From Ceratothoa steindachneri (Eukaryota > Arthropoda > Malacostraca > Isopoda > Cymothoidae): a DNA stretch of 64,000 bases. Location: NCBI GenBank assembly GCA_963969495.1, contig OZ018321.1:189052485-189116484 (forward strand), given 5' to 3'. Shown one piece after another: positions 55,390 to 64,000 of this stretch (the first letter of the stretch is position 1; each line of letters begins with the position of its first letter). The notes beneath the pieces were generated by a model that saw nothing but the letters and a program-made list of their open reading frames with translations, had not been told where the DNA came from and did no database searches. Position numbers and translations under genes: made by a program.

Positions 55390-56050
55390 TACTATGTTAG
55401 GCTACGATAGGCTAGGTAATTAAAGCTATAATAGGTGAAGCTATGCAAGATTATTCTAGTCTAGGGTATGGTATGCTATACTAATCTAGGATATACTAAG
55501 CTATGTTATAATATCATACGTTTGACTATATTATGTTAGGTGTGGTTATGCTAGGATAGCTTATATTATGCTAGGCTAGGCTATCGTATTCTAGGATATA
55601 TTGGCTAGGCTATAGTAACCTATTATAGCTTGGCTATACTAGACTAGGCTACTCTAGGCGACGCGAGGCTAGGCTTTGGCATGCAATGCTAAGCCATACC
55701 TGTTTAGGCTAGAATAGGCTATAGTAAGCTAGGCTACACTAGGCAAGGTTATACTAGGCTAAGCTTGGCTGTGCTATAATATGCTAGGTTAAACCTGGGT
55801 GTACTAAGCTAGGCTAGTCTATACTAGGATACGATATGCTAGGCTAGGCTATACTAAGCCAAGGTAGGATAAAGTAGGCTATACTATGCTAGGTTATACT
55901 AAGCTAACTAGATTATACTAAGCTAAGCTAGGTTAGGCCCGGCACAGCTAGGCTAGGCTTGGCTATGATATGCTATACTCGGCAAGTTTAGGCTAGGCTA
56001 TTCTAGGCTTTACTAAACAATAGTCTGCTATTCTAGGCTAGGCTATTCAG
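55390..56050. repeat. Degenerate CTAGG/TAGGCTA satellite, about 660 bp
   Basis: Built from CTAGGCTA, CTATACTA and related 5- and 10-bp words (for example GGCTAGGCTATACTAAGC near 55842). The order is irregular with many point changes. G is almost always followed by G or C-T-A words, so the two strands differ strongly in G versus C. It ends just before a dispersed 47-bp sequence shared with 59.8 kb. Confidence 0.85.
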
Positions 56051-56091
56051 AATAAGTGAAGGCACGCGACCTTTTGGTTAGCAGACCTTGT
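56045..56091 (+). repeat. Dispersed 47-bp sequence, copy 1
   Basis: CAGAATAAGTGA.....CGCGACCTTTTGGT.AGC.GACCTTGTT matches 59818-59864 with about eight differences. In both places it marks the right end of a tandem repeat array. Confidence 0.6.
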
Positions 56092-56898
56092 TATATACAT
56101 AGATACTCTGTATTTTTCATTCTAGCCACTAAAAAGGATTTCAGTTTGAAGTCTGAAACGTTTGAATTAAACGCTTACTCTTGATCTGTATAACTTCATT
56201 CATATACATACATGTATAAGGAATGAGGTTCCTGGTTCGTTCACGCTCGGGAATGTGAGCTCATAAAGAGAATTTGTACATTTCTTGGATATTCTTCGTT
56301 GGTTTTCTACACTTTCTCTTCATTTTGTAAGGTTTCTTAAAATACTTGTTCCCCAACGCCTTACATTCTTTTTTCTAATTTAATTTTTATACAAAATGGT
56401 GTGCGAGAATTTGCCTCTCTCCAATTTGAATTCAAACATTCATTTTCACCTTAAGTTAGAAGTCTCATTTAATCAAAAGGAGGATTACCCTAATGATAGA
56501 TAAAATCAATGTATAAGTTAACTTAGATTCCATTTCCGAACTTGCGTTGCATTCTATAGTTGGTTGGGTGAAAACTCTTCTTGTTTCTGTAGAAGATTTA
56601 AAGGAACAAATAAATCAGATTTACATTTATTTTAACATGGACGAAGTGTATGACTATTTGCTTGAAGAAGAATTAACATCTTAAATCTTTCGAAGAATCA
56701 TAAATTCACTACACCTAACTCTACCAATTACATCGGCGTCTCAAAATTAGATCTCAAAAAACCTTTGCATAGCCTCAGATCGACTGACAATCTGCCCTCT
56801 CAAAATCCTGCAACTCTTTTGCTTCTGGTGTCCGCGGCTGGCTGTTTGCTAGAAAATACTAATATACTATACTCCGATGTAAAACAAAATATTATATA

Positions 56899-57829
56899 CG
56901 AGGGGCGGTCAATAAGTTTTGCAATTCGGATATAAGGAAACGAGATATGAGGAAAAGTGTTTTATTATTTTTCAATATAACTACCCTCGACTTCAATGCA
57001 CTTGCGCCACTTGTCCCTGAGGCTTCGAATTCCCTACAACCAGAAATCTCCCCACTGCTGTTCAATCCACTCCTGGACGGCGAGCTGGACATCTTCATCG
57101 TCCCCAAACCGGCGTCCACGCAGTGCAGCCTTGAGCAGGCGGAATAAAATGTAGTCGCTAGGGGCCAGATCTGGACTGTAGGGGGAATGGTTGAGCTCCT
57201 TGAATCCGCACCCGCGCAGGGCAGCTTGTGTAACTCTGGCCTTGTAGACTTTTACGACATTGAAGTCGATCATGGGGCGTGAGGTTTCTAGGGACCCAAC
57301 GGGCAGAGACCTTGGTCATGGCCAAATTGTCGTGGATGATGTTGATAACACTTCCATGTGATATTCCAAGTTCTCGCTCGATTTCTTCGACCTTCACCCG
57401 TCGATTTTCGAGGATCATCCTCTCCACACGGGCCACATTGTCCTCGTTGGTCACGTCTGATGGGCGTCCTGGACGGGGTTCATCTTCAAGGAACTCACGA
57501 CCATGGCGGAACTCCCTATTCCAGCGAGCAATGGTTGCATATGAAGGGGCAGTGTCGGTGTACACTGCAACCCTGCGTTCATGGATCTCTTTTGTATTCT
57601 TGCCTTCCTCGGTCAAAAAATTGATCACTGCGCGGTGCTCAACCTTCTCCATTGTTGAAAATTTGTGACTGACGATCTGCGATCAGCTACTGCTTCTTAA
57701 ATAGACGAGGCAGGAGCGTGCGGCTGCAGGTCCTGACTTGTCATAACTTGTCCTAACACCCCCACAAACAGCCATCCCCCTTCCTCTGTTTTGCCCTACT
57801 GATTCGCAAGACTTATTGACTGCCCCTCG
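56899..57829 (-). mobile_element. mariner element, internally deleted, 931 bp
   Basis: The terminal inverted repeats, about 28 bp, both begin CGAGGGGC(G/A)GTCAATAAG and are well preserved. TA lies on each side (56897-56898 and 57830-57831), the mariner target duplication. The internal gene has lost its centre. Elements of this type are usually about 1.3 kb, so roughly 0.35 kb is missing. Confidence 0.85.
56967..57652 (-). pseudogene. mariner transposase with deleted catalytic centre
   Basis: The ATG at 57652 (minus) opens MEKVEHRAVINFLTEEGKNT, and the paired helix-turn-helix region is intact through ARWNREFRHGREFLEDEPRP and ISHGSVINIIHDNL to SARWVPRNLTPH. At about 57285 the protein jumps, in another frame, to VVKVYKARVTQAALRGCGF and SPYSPDLAPSDYILFRLLK, which holds the third catalytic Asp. 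The first and second catalytic aspartates are deleted. GIRSLRDKWRKCIEVEGSY-like C-terminus follows after a stop. The protein could still bind its termini in principle but cannot cut. Confidence 0.8.
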
Positions 57830-57839
57830 TATTAACAAG

Positions 57840-59285
57840 TTTGATCAGATTAAAGGAGTTTCACAGATACAATAGTGTAATGAGGGGTGTATATCGACTT
57901 TTGGCGAAAAAATGTAAAAATCAGACGGTGTGATAAATTTAAGAGATGTAACTGGAGTGTAAAACCGAATTTCCGTTTCCACAGACTTATAATAATTACA
58001 AGAATATCTGAATTTATTCACCGGCCCTATTTTGTATACAGTCCAAAATATTTTAAATGTTCTCCATTCTGTTGGCTGTTAGATCTAGTAGTTTTGGTTT
58101 AGTCTCTGTATTCTAAACGAAAACTCAAAATAGCAATAGAATGGAATCGCTGAGATAATTCAAATTTTAACTATAAAATTTTCTAGTATTGACCCATTAT
58201 TTTGAACTTTAGCGTAAAATATTATTTTCTCTAGGAATAAAGAAACTACCACCATTGTGGTTACAAAAACGCACCTATGTCGACTTAATGTGTCCTCATT
58301 CATGCATGAAATAGATTGAAGTATTAAATAGGGTTGCCATTCTCTATATAATTATCCTATGAATGTGTTGTATGATTGGAACCCATGTCTAGAAACTTTT
58401 CTGGCCTTAGAAACTGCAAAATTTTAGTTATCACCTACTCCATTTTCATATTTTGACATAATACCGTATTTTCCAAAATTTTATGATTTGTCAATTTCCA
58501 AAATTGAATAAATCTCCCACTTTATGTCATAATTTGATTAATTTCACACTTTTTCTCAAATTTTAACGATCTAATTTTTTCGCCCACACTTTTATTAATC
58601 AGCTAACCTTTTTTCTAAAAATTTAGATATCAGCTTTTTAAAAATATTTTTAACGATCTTTCACTGCTTTTTATATATACGTATTTTTCATATATTTTTC
58701 CCATTTTTCAAAAGTTTATCTCCTCTTACTTCTTTGTTCAAAATTTTAACGATCTACCGCTTCTTTTTCTTTTGAAAATTTTATTAAACTCTCACTTCCC
58801 CTATTGTTTTCTTTTCCCACTTTTGGAAAAATTTATTTAGCTCACGTTTTAAACATTATCGAATTAAAAAAATAAATTTCGTATTTTTTCGAAAAATGAA
58901 TGAAATATTTATGGTATCTAGAATCCACCTTAACACTTAGCCCACATAAAGTTGATTACTTAGCAACTAAAAATTAAAAGTTTAATTTTAAAATTAAAAA
59001 GGAAGTTTTGAACCCCAAAAGAATTTTTGATATCTAATATTAATCGAAGACATTTTTTGAGCGATTTCATCAACAACTTCAATCATGTCTTCAAGAATAC
59101 AAATTTTGACAGATAAAAATGTTATAATCTTAAATTATTTTACAATAATAGTTTGATGGTTTATTTACAGTTTGGGTGGTAATATTTACTTAGTAACAAT
59201 TATATTAATATATAAATTCTGTGCATTTGTAGTTCAATATTTTTAGTGTAAGGGGAGTCTAGTCGTCGGTGAGTGTCCGTTTTTT
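57840..59285. other. AT-rich intergenic, nothing recognised
   Basis: Long A/T runs, no gene, no TE terminus. Confidence 0.45.
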
Positions 59286-59288
59286 TTT

Positions 59289-59815
59289 TTGACATAACAT
59301 TGTAATTATTAGGCCAATTTTAACGAAATTCAAAACCTCTATGTTCTTTTACATTCCCTTTCGAATGATATAATTGCTAAGGTCCTCCCAAGGTTAGCCC
59401 GGTAATTATTTTGTTTTGGGAATAAAATCATAACTATTTGGCCAATTCTAACGAAATTGGAAACCCTTATGATGTTTTACATTCTCTTTCAAATGATATA
59501 ATTACCAAGGTCCTACCAAGGTTAGCTCAGGAATTACTTTTTTTGGCCATAACATCATATTTATTCGGCCCATTCTAACATAATTTAAATCCCTTAAATT
59601 GGTTTACATTCTCTTTCGAATGATGTAATTGCCAAAGTCTTCCCAATATTAGCCGGATAATTATTTGGCAATAACATCATAACTATTCTGACTATTCTAA
59701 CGAAATTTGAAACTCTTATCTTGTTTTATATTCTCTTTCGAATGATATAGTTGCAAAGGTCCTCCCAGGGTTAGTCCGGGAATTATTGAAAGTTTTGAAG
59801 GTCGTAAGGTCATAA
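59289..59815. repeat. Tandem repeat, about 125-bp unit, four copies
   Basis: Copies start near 59293, 59421, 59543 and 59673. Each has ATAACATCATAACTATT, TTCTAACGAAATT, TTTTACATTCTCTTTCGAAT, GATATAATTGC.AAGGTCCT and GTTAGCCCGG in the same order. Copies differ at roughly 10-15% of positions. Confidence 0.85.
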
Positions 59816-59817
59816 AT

Positions 59818-59864
59818 CAGAATAAGTGAGACCACACGACTTTTGGTCAGCGGACCTTGTTTTA
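59818..59864 (+). repeat. Dispersed 47-bp sequence, copy 2
   Basis: Partner of 56045-56091, directly after the 125-bp repeat array. Confidence 0.6.
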
Positions 59865-60189
59865 ATATTGAGCGCTGATGGTTCAAGAAGTTTCTTTCTC
59901 TGTGACTTATTTTGGCACTATATTTTTATTTGGGGGTTCCATTCTTGTTCCCCTCCCCCCCTAATTCATTCTATCCCCACTAATTGAGCGAATTGGTGCA
60001 TTTTAAATTTGTCTTGTTAATATCTGTTCGACAGTGTACGCCCTCCATCAGGCTACTAAGTTCTGCACTAGATTAGCCATGTTGTTTTGGCACCTCGTGT
60101 TTATCTCCAAAGTTGGGGGTCTGTGACCCTTTTAAGAGGAAGGAAAGCTCCCCCCTCCCCCCTCATTCATCCCCTGCTCAACGGCGTTG

Positions 60190-60565
60190 AACGACGTTAC
60201 CATGGATACCTAAGCGGTAGGGCTCCGGTGCCACGCTTTCTCCCATTGGAGCGTTGTGCAAGTGCCTCAACCAATCAGCGCATTCGCCCTAGTTTTTGTG
60301 GAGACGTTGGGACTGTAGTGGATGACCCATGTTGGCCTTTGTCCTCTCCCTGAGGCCGTAGTCAGTGTTGGCATGACCGCGATTCGAGGTGGTTGTATTT
60401 TATCACTCGCTCGAGGAAGACCCACGAAACTTCAATGCTGGTTCATTGGCGCCATTTTTTTTTCGTAGCGTTGTGCGTGTTCCAGACGCGTTTGCTGTTA
60501 TTAATTGTTGGTGTTGTTTCGCAAGATAAACAACCAACTTCTCGCTTGTTCCTCGAAAGGTAAGT
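60190..60565 (+). promoter_or_regulatory. Candidate host promoter and first exon (plus strand)
   Basis: A CpG-rich block carries an RFX X-box-like GTTACCATGGATAC (60196-60209), an inverted CCAAT ATTGG (60245-60249), a strong NF-Y site CCAATCAGCG (60271-60280) and an ATTGGCGCCATTTT (60445-60458) that contains both CCAAT and YY1-type CGCCATTTT. About 100 nt later the sequence AAAG|GTAAGTG (GT at 60560-60561) is a consensus splice donor. I infer a non-coding or mostly non-coding first exon of roughly 60470-60559 and an intron running rightwards. The open frame 60087-60353 overlaps the promoter and is probably not translated. Confidence 0.4.
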
Positions 60566-61025
60566 GCCGATTAAGGACGAAGAAAGGAAGTGGGTATGTG
60601 GGGAAGGGTCAATATAGGCCGGTCGTAACGCATCAGTTAGTGTAGAAGTCGAAGCGGTTCTTTTTAATCTTTTCGCTCAATTATTATCTTGAGTGAATGT
60701 AAAAGTGCTCTGTTGATTTATGGGTTGACGACAGCGGTGGTGGGCGGGCGAGAGAGAAGGTTAAAAGGCGCTTCATTGATTATAAATACTTCAGCACACC
60801 TTGCATCCATTATGATGAGGTACTGTATCGGTGAGGGAGAAGGGTAGAGTAAGTGTGTGTGACAAAAGTGAATACAAAGAGAAAGTAAGGAGCTGGAAGC
60901 CGTTACACGTGCATCTAATCTCATCGGAAGCCGTTCAAAATCTAAATCGCTCACTCCACATAAGTAAAAACAAATAGAAATAGAACGACCGAGCAATCAA
61001 CTGAACTTCTTCCCCTTCTCTCTTT

Positions 61026-61049
61026 CACACACACACACACACACACACA
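61026..61049. repeat. (CA)n microsatellite
   Basis: Twelve CA units. Confidence 0.95.
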
Positions 61050-61219
61050 AACTGTAGACCATAAATTATCTAGTTAATTTTTTTGGAATGAGTTGGTTGT
61101 TCTTTTGAAACCAGCTGTGACGATGACCAAAAGTGGAGATGGGCACAAGGTTTTTTCTTGTTTTGGACTTGTTTTATTCTTGTTTTATCGAGCTTTTATG
61201 TAGATTTATGACCAAATAC

Positions 61220-61975
61220 TGTTTATGAGTGGTGTTCATGCAACCGTTCAAGAGGACTATTAATACACGTACATGCGAAATTGCCCCCCTTCCCTCACCT
61301 ACAAAAAGGTAAGTGAACGTTCATACAATTTTGCAAACTGGTAAAAGGTGGACATTAATACACTTTTGCAGAATTCTGATGAGTGGATGTTAATACAGAA
61401 TATTGATGGCCTGACGTTCGTATAATTTTGTAAATTGTTGAAGACTGTTCGTTCATGCAATCGTGTATTAATTAATGGACGTTTATGGAAAATTTTAAAG
61501 TAATGATAAGCGGAAGTTCGTGCAATTTTGGAAATTGTTTACTAATGGAGGTTAAAGTCAATATTGTATTGGAGTGGTGACTTGACGTTAATTAAAAATA
61601 CTAAATAGTGACTAGTGTACGTTCATGATATAGTAACCGCATCATTGGTTGATGAGAAGAACTAAATGCATTTTTTTAAAATATTGATTGGTAGATGTTC
61701 ATATTTTTTTCAAATCATTATATGTAGAGGGTCATGAACTATTGTATTTATGATGAGACGTTCATGAAAATATTGATGGTTGGACGTTCATATAATTTTT
61801 AAATTCGTTCAAGAGTCACAGTCTATACAATAGTGTATATGTTTATGAATGAATGTACCTACAAATGTGCGAAATGTTGCTGAGTGAATGTTCACGCAAC
61901 TGTGTAGAAGGTTTTTAAGTGGGCTTTCACGCAAACTTCCAAAGTGTCGATCAGCGATCGTTCATAAAATGTTGC
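61220..61975 (+). repeat. Highly degenerate minisatellite, core GTTCATACAATTTTG
   Basis: About 18-20 diverged copies of a 35-45-bp unit, approximately GGACGTTCATGCAATTTTG followed by AAATTGTTGATGAGT. Clear copies sit at 61317, 61408, 61448, 61781 and 61889. Drift is too strong to fix one period. Confidence 0.55.
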
Positions 61976-63160
61976 CATCCGTCAGTTGGTTTGTGAAGAA
62001 AGTCTCCTAAAGAAAGAGAGGAAGTCTAAATAGTTGCAAGGTATATAGTTCGACGAGTCTAAAAGAGGAAACTATTTGGGGATCTCGGAACCGTGAGGAC
62101 ACGCAACTCTCCATGACGTGGTCAATCTTCCTAATGGAGCTAACATTTCCCTCTCCGTTTCATTAATTGTGTGTGATTTGGCTGAAAATCTGAAGTTTTT
62201 TTCTTTGTTTCATCACTATATTCTTTATTTCTCACTATTTAGTCCTTCTAATACTTAACCTCATACACATACAGAAGCGGGATGTAATTCTCCATTTCTG
62301 AAAAAAATCCACGACTTGAATGAAGCTGTATAGATTATGTATGAAAGAGAATCCCCTTAGATGTATCTCGGAATATCGCTCTAAGACCGGCTTCAATTGA
62401 CCCAACATCCCCTCTTTCCCCTAAGGGCAGGAGGGGAGTGAGGAGAGTTGTGTTCCCTTCCGTTAACTATTTCTCTCTAGTTTTGGATTCCACATTTCTT
62501 CCCTTCACCCAAATTCTCCAATTTCTTCACGAACCTATTTTATTTCATTTTGTCAGAAATGCCCTCTTTTTATAAATCTCAAAAACTAAAATTATGGTTG
62601 TATTAATTGGAAGGATTCTTCGGTTGTTTTTCAATTTCCCCCTCCCCTCCCTAAATAATACTTGGGGTATTTTTTCCATTGATCCGATTTACGGGTATTG
62701 GCAAAAAAACCCCGTACAAAATCGCGTACAGAAACTTTGAAATAAAATATTTAAAAAATAAACTTTAATCAAAAGGATTTCACGAGAAGAAATGAATAAA
62801 TCAAAGCATAAAATATTTCACAACGACACAACCATTGCAAAACCATTTTTAACTACATTAGATGTAAAGTTAAGGCTACTTGGTCACCCAAATTTCAAAA
62901 TTTGCCTTAAGCTATGGAATGTATGGTCGCCTTGGTTTCTATTATATACATATATTCTGGAGGGATTCATTTAAATCAAACCGTGGAGCGCAAAACACTG
63001 CTCCACCACTCCAATCTCTAACAGAAGTTAGAACGACATTGTGTATTGTTAGTCCTGAGATGGGAACCTATCTTGGGTTCACCTAGCCCCTAGCTGTCAT
63101 GGTTTATAGCGAGCTATATTTAAGAAATCACCTGAAAACTATACATCCTAAATTAATGTG
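61976..63160. other. Intergenic or intronic, nothing recognised
   Basis: AT-rich with T-runs; frames at 62792-62974 and 62880-63086 match no family I know. Confidence 0.4.
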
Positions 63161-63162
63161 AA

Positions 63163-63268
63163 TATACCCCGCAGGAAAATAAGAAACGAATTACGAGTAT
63201 TTTTTTAACTTTATTCAGAAATTCGTCAGTACATGGAATTCGCATTTTATTGTTCCTGCGGGGTGTAT
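63163..63268. mobile_element. Small foldback (MITE-like) element, about 105 bp
   Basis: CCCCGCAGGAA (63167-63177) and TTCCTGCGGGG (63253-63263) are exact inverted copies. The similarity extends about 12 bp inward (ATAAGAAACGAATT against ATAAAATGCGAATT) and a few bases outward (ATA..TAT). No target duplication could be fixed. Confidence 0.6.
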
Positions 63269-63269
63269 T

Positions 63270-64000
63270 TCTATTTATTGCACTCCTCACGGGATACTTT
63301 GTGAGTTTACCATACCTATAATTAAAACATGCGCTGGATCCAAGGTATAAATATTGGTGGTAAAAACTATACAGCTAATATATTTTCTTTAACATAGAGA
63401 CTTTCAAAAATTGTGGTAAAGGAATTTGCTAAAGAGCAAATAAGAAATACACAAGAGTTAAAAAACAAAATACTACTAGGAACTAAAACCGAAAAAAAAG
63501 ATAATTATAACATTTGGAAATTACCATTTCTAGTAGTACTAGAGAGAAAAACACTAGAAAATTGGGTCGAAGGGTAATTAATGCTTTGTTATAAAATGCT
63601 TCTTTTTTTCTCTTTTTTTTACCCTATTTAGCAACGCGATTTCATTTGAAATTTTGTCAAATTATTTGGCCTATTTTTTTATATTTTTGAAAGTTTATTC
63701 CCCCCAAAAAGGACGAATATTTTGGCTGCCCACTGAAGTCCTGGTCCCATCCTTTATTTTTAGCATTATATGTAAAATTAATCTGAATGAAAATTTTATT
63801 CCTCTCGTCTTTTTTTAAAAAGCTTCTCTATTATCCAATTGGCTCAAATGAAATTGCCTTTTTTTTATTTCTTTTTAGGCAAATTGCCCATTTTCTTAGG
63901 AGAACCTAAAAATAGGATTTTTCTTATTAAAATTTCTGTCAAGATTCCTCAAGAATTTCCAAGGAATTTTTTAACTCCTCTCGATTTGGAGACATTCAGA
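63270..64000. other. AT-rich end of window
   Basis: No gene or repeat recognised; long T-runs. Confidence 0.4.

Noticed and set aside
55390..56050. Telomere array of TAGGC or TTAGG type
   Set aside because: The word order is too irregular and there are no runs of perfect telomere units. It lies inside TE-rich DNA.
56140..56180. Further hammerhead-like Penelope-like 3' end (GTCTGAAACGTTTG)
   Set aside because: GAAACG is present but there is no CTGANGA box with a stem before it. The GAAACG words at 14.17 and 54.0 kb also lack a full core.

Overview
This is a eukaryotic, invertebrate-type genomic window. It is AT-rich, gene-poor and packed with transposable elements, with no operons, ribosome binding sites or intact host protein genes. 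The TE mix (Penelope-like elements, I-, CR1- and RTE-type non-LTR elements, several mariner/Tc1 types, a FLYWCH-MULE, a DUF7869-type gene, long (TA)n tracts) fits an arthropod. An antisense RTE fragment at 42.6-43.2 kb has the 'AYDGVER...YGLRGKL...GC..SPWLF' layout that I associate with crustaceans, so a crustacean is my best guess (low to moderate confidence). Most of the window is repeat-derived intergenic or intronic DNA.

Layout. 0-5.3 kb: AT-rich DNA, an RNase H relic (minus), a candidate TATA promoter (minus) and short tandem repeats. 5.5-7.8 kb: a MULE transposase pseudogene split by a 1003-bp solo LTR with a 5-bp target duplication. 8-12.2 kb: minus-strand relics of an I-type element (8.0-8.9 and 11.3-12.2) around an RTE-type relic (9.2-11.3). 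13.6-14.2 kb: Penelope-like endonuclease relic. 14.2-16 kb: dispersed repeats. 16-18.2 kb: a decayed DUF7869-type gene with a CCAAT-box promoter. 20.7-21.8 kb: CR1-type relic. 25.4-26.8 kb: mariner-superfamily element with DD41-type spacing. 27.1-29.35 kb: 65-bp minisatellite, about 35 units. 29.7-30.3 kb: mariner relic. 34.1-36.0 kb: Penelope-like composite between two (TA)n tracts, followed by a Tc1 relic. 37.8-39.9 kb: further Penelope-like sequence and a hAT tail. 44.3-54 kb: a Penelope-like composite interrupted by a full-length 6.9-kb I-type retrotransposon (44885-51761). 54.6-56 kb: Penelope relic and a CTAGG-type satellite. 56.9-57.8 kb: internally deleted mariner with good termini. 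59.3-59.8 kb: a roughly 125-bp tandem repeat. 60.2-60.56 kb: a promoter-like block ending in a consensus splice donor, the best host-gene signal. 61.2-62 kb: degenerate minisatellite. 63.2 kb: small foldback element.

The centrepiece is the I-type retrotransposon. It has a 12-bp target duplication, a poly(A) tail, a gag-like ORF1 with three zinc knuckles, and an uninterrupted ORF2 (endonuclease, RT, RNase H, terminal CCHC). Its 5' and 3' untranslated regions hold strong hairpins, some supported by paired changes in an older relic in the same window. It landed inside a Penelope-like reading frame that is still continuous when the insertion is skipped. Penelope-like 3' ends here repeatedly carry hammerhead-ribozyme-like motifs followed about 35-60 nt later by a long (TA)n tract.
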